Below are positions 56,144 to 64,000 of a stretch of DNA of 64,000 nt, one piece after another. Source of the DNA: Adiantum capillus-veneris (lineage: Eukaryota; Streptophyta; Polypodiopsida; Polypodiales; Pteridaceae); assembly GCA_014529385.2 (NCBI GenBank), contig CM043960.1:73113910-73177909 (forward strand). Direction: 5' to 3'. Numbering within the stretch: the stretch's first letter is position 1; each line of letters begins with the position of its first letter. The notes beneath the pieces were generated by a model that was not told where the DNA came from, did not search any database, and saw nothing but the letters and a program-made list of their open reading frames with translations. Position numbers and translations under genes: made by a program.

Positions 56144-57300
56144 ATGGCGGGAAATCAAAAAGATGAAGAAGGATACAGAACTGAACCAGAACCTCATAGA
56201 GCCCCCAAGAAGAACAAAGAGAAGAAGTCGCGACAAGACCACCGAGACTCAATGGAAGAAAGATTAGAGGCACGCATCATGGCCTCCGTAGAACACCAAA
56301 TCAACGTGATGTCCGCTAATCTGAGCGATCTACTGCAAACACAGCTAGGCCAGCGACACGAAGACCGCCCAGGCCCTAGTAATGTCAACACGCGGTGAAA
56401 CACACAAAGACGACCGCAGCTCGGAAGATTAGAGACAATCGACGAAGATGAAGACTGCCTGGATGAACAAAGTGAAGGGCGCTACTACAGCCCTTAGAGA
56501 ACTCTAGAAGATGAAAACAGACTGGGAAAATTCAAACCCATCCCCCCAGAGAAATACAAAGGCCATCGCACCTCACTGGAACTCAACAAGTGGTTCAGAG
56601 AGGTAGAAGACTACATACAGTGGAACAACATAGGCAGACGCAGATGGGTGCAAGTTGCCAAATCCTTCCTGGCCGACGACGCCTATGTATGGTTTCTCAC
56701 TGAACAACCATCAAAGCATTGGGAGGACTGGGAAGACTTACAAAGAGACATGCTCAGCTATTTTGTCCCAGAAAATGAAGGCAACAAAGTCAGAGATTCG
56801 TGGCGCGATCTACGCCAAGACGGCCACATATCAGATTACGTTGTCAAGTACCGACGCCTGATGCTTCAACTTCCACTGATGCACACAGCAGACAGGCTAC
56901 ATGGCTTCCTATACGGCCTTAAGCCCTGGGCCAGCCGTGAGGTAGAAAAGCAGAATCCCAACACCTGGGAAGTGGCCACCAATATGGCCGAAAAACTACG
57001 GGATACAAACTCAACCCCAGTTTTTTCCCCGAATAACCCTCGCCCCAACAATTTTGCCCCCAACAACTAGACTAACCCAACCGTCGAGCTAGGCCGCGGA
57101 TTGGTACCCAATAACAAAAGCAACGAACCCCGCTTACCACCGCGCAGCTCTTTTGCGAGCAATTCCTATAGCACCACGTCCAGCAGTTTTGTCCCCAATA
57201 CTTACAAGGGCAACAATAACAACCCGCGCCCCGATCGCATCTGGTGCGGTGACTGCAGGATTACTCATGGCCCCTACTATGCTTGTGTACGCAAGCGCAA
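56144..57300 (+). pseudogene. C gag
   Basis: Capsid-nucleocapsid polyprotein. Start at the ATG of 56144 (MAGNQKDEEG), in frame with all of pol. After a charged N-terminus and the helix SVEHQINVMSANLSDLL, the gag core runs YKGHRTSLELNKWFREVEDY, VAKSFLADDAYVWFLTEQ, LSYFVPENEG and DGHISDYVVKYRRLMLQLP. It ends with an Asn/Pro-rich linker and a Cys-His box CGDCRITHGPYYAC spaced C-x2-C-x3-H-x5-C rather than the usual C-x2-C-x4-H-x4-C. In-frame stops: TGA 56396, TAG 56495, TAG 57068, each one C-to-T change from CGA or CAG. Confidence 0.88.
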
Positions 57301-58100
57301 TCAAGCAGCCTCCTCATCTAGCAGGGTAAACACCCTCCAAATAGAAGAACCACCCTCCTCCCCTCCAATAAGAGTCGAAGAACTGGCTAGCCCTGTTGCT
57401 AACCAGCAACCCCAGATTGGGGCAGTATCCCTCCACCTGCAATGCATGGCAGCAGCAATAACGGACATTCAGAACTTATATGTCCAGGCAACAATTGGAT
57501 CCCAGCAGCAATGGATCATGGTAGACTCAGGCGCCACACACAATTTTCTATCACCACAATGCGCCGCGCGCCTGGGCCTACGTCTCACGACTGTCAAGTT
57601 TGCCCAAGGAAAGGATAACAATGTCAAGGCAGCTCGTCAAGTCAGGATTGAGATAAGCGAATTCATATGCCGACTTGATTTCATAGTGGTCCCAATGGAC
57701 GACTTCGAGGCAATTATTGGTCTCTCCTTCAACGATAAGTATCTCATTGCACTCTTAGGCATGAAGGTGGATCAATTACTGTTGAATACTCAAGGCAAAG
57801 CAATGACAGTACAAGGCGCCAGACTCACAACAAAGCAAGCTGTCACCCGTCAGGCGCATCTTCAAACCAACCCCCCTTCCATCAACCGCCAAGACCCTGC
57901 GCAGTTAGCAGCGATGAAAGGCAAACAGAAAGTCCCAGAGCACTCGTCCCCCAGACTCAACCTCATGAGTGGAAAGCAAGCAGAGCGGGCTCTCAAGAAA
58001 GGAGCTCAGGTTCACCTATGCATCATACAAGCAAAGGAGCAGCCCACAGCAAGGCTCAATTCCATCACCCTCGAGAAGGCCAAAGTCGGGGATCCCTCAC
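57301..58100 (+). pseudogene. C protease region
   Basis: Retropepsin with WIMVDSGATHNFLS (Asp-Ser-Gly at 57524-57532) and the flap-side strand, then FEAIIGLSFNDKY, a variant of the usual I-L-G-x-x-W/F motif. It processes the polyprotein by dimerising. No stop lies in the domain, so it is intact as read. It is followed by a linker of about 150 residues rich in Gln, Lys and Pro, leading to RT. Confidence 0.85.
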
Positions 58101-58960
58101 TTACCCCCATCCTCCAGAAGTACAAAGATGTCATGCCCCCAGAACTTCCCCCCGGCCTACCCCCTCCCCGTCAAATTCAACATGAAATTGACCTCATCCC
58201 AGGGAGTACACCCCCGGCCAAGGCACCCTACCGTATGAATGACACCGAGCTAAAGGAGCTCAAGAAGCAACTACAAGAATTAGAGTATCAAGGTTCCATC
58301 CGGCCCAGCAGCTCTCCTTTTGGGATCCCAGTCCTGTTTGTCAAGAAGTAAGACGGCTCGATGCGACTCTGCGTGGATTATCGGGTCCTCAACAAAATTA
58401 CTATCAAGAACAAATACCCAGTCTCCCTCATGGAAGACCTCATGGACAGATTACAGGGTGCCAAGTACTTCACTCGCATCGATCTCCGCTCAGGCTATCA
58501 CCAAGTCCGCATCGCCTCTAAAGACATCCCGAAGACCGCCTTCCGCACACGCTACGGCTCTTGGGAATGGATGGTCCTGGGGTTCGGTCTCAACAGCGGT
58601 CCTGGCACTTTCTGCAGAATAATCCATGACAGTTTCCGCGACATGATAGATGATTTCCTCATTACTTACATTGACGACCTACTCATCTACAAAAAGACTT
58701 TAGAAGAGCACCAGAAGCATGTCGCCACAGTCCTCCAACTCCTCCGCGAACACCAGCTGTATGCCAAGCTAGAGAAGTGTGAGTTTGCTGTCCAGAAAAT
58801 CGAGTTCCTTGGCTTCATCGTCACGTCAGAAGGTATTATGGTGGATCCCAAGAAAGTCAACGCTGTCATCAAGTGGGCTCCCCCGACATCCATCAAAGAA
58901 GTCTGAGAGTTTGTGGGCTTCTGTCAGTACACACGTCGCTTCATCTGCGACTTCAGCAAG
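58101..58960 (+). pseudogene. C reverse transcriptase
   Basis: Visible blocks in order: PPELPPGLPPPRQIQHEIDL, PYRMNDTELKELKKQL, GSIRPSSSPFGIPVLFVKK, stop TAA 58349 at the K-K-x-D-G position, RLCVDYRVLNKITIKNKYP, YFTRIDLRSGYHQVRI, then catalytic YIDD at 58667-58678, FLGFIVTSEGI, and a stop TGA 58904 in the usual R-E-F-L-G motif. All catalytic aspartates are present. Only two stop codons disable the domain. Confidence 0.93.
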
Positions 58961-59460
58961 ATCCCCGCACCACTCACAGAGATAACCAAAGGCCACAAAC
59001 CCTTTCAGTGGACCTCTAAAGAAGAAGAAGCCTTTGAGAACCTAAAGATAGCCATGTGTAGTACCCCCGTCCTCCAACTACCCGACTTCACCAAACCCTT
59101 TGAAGTCCACACTGATGCCTCCGATGGTGCCATTGGTGGAGTCCTCATGCAAGAGAATCAACCCATCGCCTACGAGTCCCACAAGTTTACAGATGTTGAG
59201 ACAAGATGGACCACCCATGAGAAGGAAATGCTCCCTGTCGTTAACTGCCTCCGAAAGTGGCGACACTATGTCCAAGACAAACACACCAAGGTATACACAT
59301 ATAACATCTCCCTCAAGTACTTCCAAACACAGCCCAAAATAACCCCCAAGCAAGCCCGGTGGCAAGATACACTGGCAGAATATGACATCGAGATCATACA
59401 CAAACCGGGTACCACAAATGTAATGCCCGATGCCCTCAGTCGAATGCCCACCCTCACAGC
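58961..59460 (+). pseudogene. C RNase H
   Basis: Follows RT in the same frame: PFEVHTDASDGAIGGVLMQ with the first Asp, TTHEKEMLPVVNCLRKWRHY with the Glu, then VYTYNISLKYFQTQ. In the usual V-x-T-D-N/H-x-S/A-L motif the third catalytic Asp is Tyr here (one G-to-T change), so the enzyme should be inactive even without the stop codons elsewhere. The domain ends with IIHKPGTTNVMPDALSR. Confidence 0.88.
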
Positions 59461-60949
59461 CATCTCCACAGCAACCAGCACTCTATGCCAACGCATCCTC
59501 GATGCCCAAAAAGTTGATCCCGCTATACTCTGCATGCTCAACGACCACATCTCTGGTAAAGCTGCCCTGGGTCTATTCGAAGTCAGAGATAACCTCTTCT
59601 ACGCGCATGGAAAAATCTACATCCCCAATGACCCAGAGCTCAAGAAAGATCTCATGTGGGAAGCGCATGACTGCAAGCTAGCTGGACATGGTGGCCAGAA
59701 GAGATCTTATGACAAACGCCACCAACATTACATGTGGCCCAAAATGAAGGACGACGTAATCGACTACGTGCGCACCTGCCCAACCTGTCAACTGGTCAAA
59801 GCTCAAAGAGTCAAGCCTGTTGGCCTCCTCCACCCCATGCCAACACCCTCCCGGCCTTGGGACATGGTAAGTATGGACTTCATCGTCGACCTCCCCCCCT
59901 CCCACGGCCACACTACCATCATGGTGATCGTCGACTACTTCACCAAGCAAGCCCACTTCATACCAGCAAAGCCTCCCGTCACCACCTACCAAGTCGCCAA
60001 ACACTTCTTCGCCAAAGTCTTCAAATACCACGGCCTCCCCTTAGCCGTAGTTTCAGATCGCGACACCCGTTTCCTTAGTGACCTCTGGCGCAAGCTCTTC
60101 AAGCTACTAGGCACCCAACTCTTCTTCTCCTCCGCCTACCACCCTGAAACCGACGGCCAAACTGAAAGAGTCAACCAAGGCATCGAAGACTACATCCGCA
60201 GTTACGTCAAGGCCGATCAGAAGGACTGGTCCGAATACATAGACGTCCTCGAATTCCACTACAACAACTCCATCCACACCAGCATTGGATACACCCCCTT
60301 CGAGCTCTCCACAGGTAAAGAAGTCATCACCCCTCTTGCACTGGCAACCGGCGACATGCATGCCCAGGATCTGGAATGTGAGGAGTTTCTTCAACAATGG
60401 CAGACGCGCATACAAAATGCAAAGAAAAGCCTCGATCAAAGCAAGGTACGCATTGCCAAATACGCCAACTAAAAGCGACGACCTGCAGAACTTTTCAAAG
60501 AAGGTGACCTGGTCCTCGTAAGCTCTCAGAATATCACCCTCTCTCAAGGCCTCTCCCGGAACTTCAATCATCGCTACTATGGTCCTTACAAAGTGCTCAA
60601 GTCCTTCAACGACGTCACCTTCAAGCTGGAGCTACCACCACACATCAACATCCACAACGCCTTCCATGTAAGTTTGCTCAAAAGATTTGTGCCGGATAAC
60701 ACCTATGGGCGAAGTCTCCCCGAATATGTAAAGGATGGCCCGCCACATGAGCCGGAGGCCATCCTAAAGTCGCGCTTTGGGCGCCGGGGACAACTCTTCT
60801 ATGTCAAATGGCGCAATCGACCCATGACGGAATGCACTTGGGTACCTGAAGAAATCATGCTTCGACTCGAAAGACCCCTTGTGCTGCGCTTCTACAACAT
60901 GCCCATTGAAGAGGAGGACAACACACTAAATGAAAACCACATAGAGTAG
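59461..60949 (+). pseudogene. C integrase with chromodomain
   Basis: HHCC zinc domain (EAHDCKLAGHGG, CPTCQLVKA), core with MDFIVDLPPS (Asp), VVSDRDTRFLSDLW (Asp) and HPETDGQTERVNQG (Glu), all catalytic residues kept, then LEFHYNNSIHTSIGYTPFEL. The C-terminal GPY/F-like module reads HRYYGPYKVLKSF. It ends in a chromodomain with EAILKSRFGRRGQLFYVKWR and CTWVPEE, which in chromoviruses steers integration to particular chromatin. A stop TAA (60470) lies between core and GPY module and is one change from CAA. The frame ends at TAG 60947. Confidence 0.94.
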
Positions 60950-61110
60950 TCCTCCCCCCCACTTGTAACTAGCATAACCCTAAGTAGCTAGACATTTTTG
61001 GGCAACACTTCACTCCCCCCTTGTACATATCCTCCCCCAAAACCTCGGCATCAACTTTTGTATCGGCACCTCTCAAAACCCCGGCTTGACGTGGGCGTCA
61101 AGCTCTCTCA

Positions 61111-61119
61111 ACCCGGGGG
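61111..61119 (+). other. C polypurine tract
   Basis: ACCCGGGGG immediately before TGTATATAAGG. Confidence 0.65.
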
Positions 61120-61372
61120 TGTATATAAGGGAAGTATGTGCCACTTCCCCCAATTTGCGAGCCCCGTTTTCTTGTGATTCTTCACGTCCCTTGTATTCGG
61201 CACTTTCTTGCAATATTGATCATTCGTTCGCGTCCCTCAATCTCGAGTCCCTCTTGCGTTCAGTTTTCAAGTTGCATTCTTGTGTGCGCGTTTGCTTGCC
61301 TGCAGGTCCTGTTTGCAACGGGGTGAGCCGGCGCGGTCCCGTTTCAACGACATCCCGAACGAGGGCGTCACA
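61120..61372 (+). repeat. C 3' LTR
   Basis: 253 bp, TGTATATAAGG...GTCACA, with about 15 differences from the 5' LTR plus small gaps, counted by eye. Confidence 0.93.
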
Positions 61373-61377
61373 GTGGG

Positions 61378-61564
61378 AGTTGTAGCGGTGTAGAGGGAAG
61401 CTAATCGGAGCTAGTCGAGGCTAGTCGAGGTTGAGTGTGTGTGAAATTGAGAAAATTAGTGAGAGAAGATCAACCCATATTATCTTGAGAGAGCTATACT
61501 CTTCATCCTCTTTTCTTGGTGTTGGTTTGAGGTGTTGTAGAGGCCAGCCCCCCAATCCTTCACA
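61378..61564 (+). repeat. A 3' LTR, right part
   Basis: Continues the A LTR after C and its GTGGG target repeat. Matches 45232-45414. Followed by ACGT and the resumed coiled-coil ORF. Confidence 0.9.
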
Positions 61565-61568
61565 ACGT

Positions 61569-61853
61569 GAAGAAAAGCTCCATCAAGAAAATGAAGCGCT
61601 CAAATAGGAAAATGAGGATCTTAAGGCTATGATGGTGGCTCTTCAAGCTAGACAATCTTGCCAACTGCCAATGATTCGTCAAGGTGACGCCCATGATAGA
61701 GAGGATGAGGATAGAGAGGGTGCACCTCAAGAGACACCTCTAGCTAGCTCTAGTGAAATACCACCATCTGCTACAACCACACAAGTTACAAAATCCTCAA
61801 ATACACCAAGTGGGAATGTGAGGTCTCCAACCCTGAAGATTGGGGCGACTTGA
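61569..61853 (+). pseudogene. Unrecognised coiled-coil ORF, 3' part
   Basis: Directly after A's right target repeat the frame continues the coiled coil left at 44385 (EEKLHQENEALK, stop TAG 61605, then ENEDLKAMMVALQARQ). It then passes into a Ser/Thr/Pro-rich tail and a stop at 61851. The exact frame match over the ACGT repeat shows that A inserted into this ORF. Confidence 0.7.
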
Positions 61854-63363
61854 TAGATGGCCTTCCTTTATTCTCCAGTTCCATTGTTGACACCCCACTC
61901 CATTTCTACGAAGCAGAGATATGAGAAACAGAAGAGAGGAAGTCCTTTATCCATCGCTAGCGTGGTCATAAGGGTCATACGCCACAAGGCAGATCAATAA
62001 ATCAAAGGTTATATTGTAAACATAAATCTTATTAACATACGTAGGATCTATAAACAACGCCTTTTTTCCCACATTTAAGAAGCATGACCACCATTCATAA
62101 ATCATAAATGTGATATGATAATAATGCTTAATTAACTATTAGTCTTGTGAAAAGTACTTGACTAATCGGGTCCACCCGTCCGTAGATATATATCCATTTG
62201 GATACTACTCTCCCGTTTTCCACACCACACTCACCCAATCTTCTTGTTTTTTAACTACTACCACATTGTTTTGCATATACAAATAATGTTCCTTTATTAA
62301 TTTCGGACATAGGTTCTTTCATACAACAAACATCACCAAAATAATTCAAACAAGGCCTAATGAAGATATTTCTATATTTTAACAAAAAAGTGAACCTTCC
62401 AATTTCTTATGAGTTTGCCGCTGGAGAGGGGGAATGGGGGAACATGCCCGGCAGAAACACAAGGGCCTCTCTATAGCTCAAGGTATCCACATCACCCCTA
62501 TCCTCTCAAAAAACACCTTCAAAAAACACACTTCACACTAGCAGAACATTGCTTGCTCTTTTTCCACTACTCACGCACTACACAAATCTACCACACAACG
62601 CACACCTATCACCATGGTCTCTCTCCACCCTTACACACGCACACAGCCGCTCACTCTCACTCTCTCACACAAAACACCGTTGATCTGGGGGGACGCACAC
62701 TTTTGACACCGAGGGGAAACTCGAAAGCAGGAGAAAGAGAAGGGGGGAAGGGAAACGACAACAAAACGGGGCAACAATGGCTTGATTGCATTTCAAAAGG
62801 CATGTATAAAGGCTTGCAATGCCATCACCATGGACATTTTCAAGAAAAAAGTACAAAGGATTTAGCCTGTAAGAGAGATCCACTTTGCAGGCCTAAACGG
62901 CACAAAAAAACCCCCCAATTTGATTAAAAAATGACTACTATAGTAGGGCGTCTCCAACTGTAGAATCTGCACCTTAATTGGTCTATCTGGAACCTTAATT
63001 TGGAAACTTTGGAAGGATGGAGCCGCCTCATTTTTGTCTGCTCTCTTGCACTTGAGGGTGGGGGCACTAGCGATGTCACTACTGTCCCTTGGCATTTTTA
63101 TTTTTTCCCTTTCCTCCTTTATTATCACCCTTTGGAAGGCTCCCTCTTTCACTGCCTCTTTGACCTTCTCATTGACCACTTTTGTCCGGCCCTTGATTGA
63201 TCCATTCCCTACTATTCTTCTTTCTCTCTTTCCCCTCACCGTTCACCTAAGTCCTGTTGTGCCCAGCCATTCCTCCTTGCCCTTGCTCTTGCTTGCCTGG
63301 GCTTGAAATGGGCCCGCCCACCTCTTGTACACATTGCGATCCCTTCGGGCGAGGCGAGATTTC

Positions 63364-63414
<51 letters not shown>

Positions 63415-64000
63415 CTGCTTGCCACCGGTTGTGGGACCCCTCTCCTAGCATTAGCAACATCGCTATTCGGGGGGGGACACCCTTGCCTTCAAAAAGTGTT
63501 TATCCCAGCGAGCATGTGAATCAGCCCCTGGCGAGCCTCCATGCCACGTCAGCAACCTGTTTTTCTATCTGCACAGATCGCAGGCGTGCCACCACCGCCA
63601 CCATGACTAGCCAGCGTCATCGTCTCCTACCAAAACGTATCCAGGGCTACACCCCCATCGCCACCAGCGCAACGCGGAACAGGTAACACGATAGTCTCAC
63701 GCCCACTGGGAGCTTTCTCTCCCTTCACATCTCTCCAATGGACCCACGGCCCAGGCTACATACCCCGATAATAGTCAACCTGGCAGCACATATGGAATTA
63801 ACGCACGCCACGTGTCACTCTGTTGTTTAATGCACCCTTAGGGGTCTTCAAATTCCACCCAAAAAAAACTTATTTGAAGTCACTTTTTCCCACCTTTTGA
63901 ATGCCTGCAATATCTTGCTCAGTAGCCCAATGACCAGACCACGAAGCCCAGTGAAAGGATCCCCTTGCGTGCTTTGAACCCCCCTGGCCCTTGTTGCCAT
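61854..64000. other. No recognised gene; CT microsatellite
   Basis: AT-rich at first, later pyrimidine-rich, with a (CT)n run at 63366-63412 and a CCACGTGTCACT motif (G-box core CACGTG) at about 63808-63819. The open frame at 62409-62927 is His/Thr-rich and motif-free, probably chance. At 63603 an ATG in a strong context (CGCCACCATGA) opens 27 codons and meets a splice-donor-like AACAG|GTAACA at 63682, so a first exon is conceivable but unsupported. Confidence 0.4.

Larger units (their letters stand above)
55390..61372 (+). mobile_element. C: nearly complete chromovirus (gypsy)
   Basis: LTRs of 250 and 253 bp, tRNA-Met primer site, one gag-pol frame with a C-terminal chromodomain, polypurine tract and perfect GTGGG target duplication. 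Nested in A's 3' LTR. The left LTR lacks the first four bases (TGTA) of the right one. The coding frame is preserved over 1602 codons except for six stop codons, so it is the best preserved element of the window. Confidence 0.95.
44386..61564 (+). mobile_element. A: Tat-like gypsy with nested insertions
   Basis: LTRs at 44386-45414 and, split by element C, 54561-55389 plus 61378-61564. Ends are TGTGACGTG...CTTCACA, with a 4-bp target duplication ACGT. Gag lies right after the 5' LTR and pol (protease, RT, degenerate RNase H, second RNase H, integrase) before the 3' LTR, so the orientation is plus. The stretch 46715-50270 looks like foreign material (element B). Damaged by frameshifts and stops throughout. 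Confidence 0.88.

Noticed and set aside
62409-62927. 172-codon ORF as a gene
   Set aside because: His/Thr-rich low-complexity composition from CA/CT-rich DNA, no motif, no upstream signals.
1-64000. tRNA or rRNA genes
   Set aside because: The TGGTATCAGAGC matches are retrotransposon primer sites, not tRNA genes; no cloverleaf or rRNA sequence was noticed by eye.

Overview
This window looks like a transposon-rich stretch of a large plant nuclear genome. It has plant-type Ty1/copia, Ty3/gypsy (Tat-like and chromovirus) and LINE elements, hAT transposase, initiator-Met tRNA primer sites (TGGTATCAGAGC) and very long GA/CT microsatellites. No gene is uninterrupted and recognisable as an intact host gene. 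Nothing points to a bacterial or organellar origin. The LINE and gypsy protein style is reminiscent of ferns or other non-seed plants, but that is an impression only, because no database search was possible.

Layout. 0.4-0.8 kb: a copia-like LTR on the minus strand with PBS-like and PPT-like sequence on its two sides. 1.8-2.7 kb: a weak hypothetical gene. 5.1-5.7 kb: a 0.5 kb foldback palindrome. 6.3-9.7 kb: a gypsy gag scrap and a decayed LINE on the minus strand. 10.36-11.66 kb: a non-autonomous hAT-like element with TIRs, GC-rich subterminal repeats and a 4-copy internal minisatellite. 12.6-16.0 kb: scraps of two copia elements and one gypsy element. 16-19 kb: AT-rich and low-complexity DNA. 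19.1-28.9 kb: a Tat-like gypsy on the minus strand (called G1), split by a complete non-coding LTR element, L1 (20975-26597). At 28884 a second copy of the hAT-like end interrupts G1. Immediately inside it are a TATA box, a 6-copy minisatellite, a broken protein kinase gene (30488-32018) and a RING-H2 gene (33755-38638). The RING gene is cut by a complete non-autonomous copia element, T (34495-38411, perfect 5-bp TSD). 39.1-40.7 kb: a broken hAT transposase on the minus strand. 42.65-44.4 kb: an unrecognised coiled-coil ORF that resumes 17 kb away at 61569, because a Tat-like gypsy, A (44386-61564, TSD ACGT), inserted into it. Inside A lie the 3' end of another large LTR element, B (about 46.7-50.3 kb), and, nested in A's 3' LTR, an almost complete chromovirus, C (55390-61372). 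61.9-64 kb: no recognisable gene.

How the parts relate. Insertion order can be read directly: L1 is younger than G1; the hAT-like end at 28884 is younger than G1; T is younger than the RING gene; A is younger than the coiled-coil ORF; C is younger than A. Most in-frame stops in C, T and the coiled-coil ORF are CAA/CAG/CGA-type codons changed by one C-to-T transition, as expected from deamination of methylated cytosine in silenced DNA. The most interesting part is 28.9-38.6 kb: a transposon terminus shared with the 10.4 kb element sits directly in front of a promoter, a kinase gene and a RING-H2 gene. It may be a gene-carrying hAT-like element, but its right terminus was not found here.
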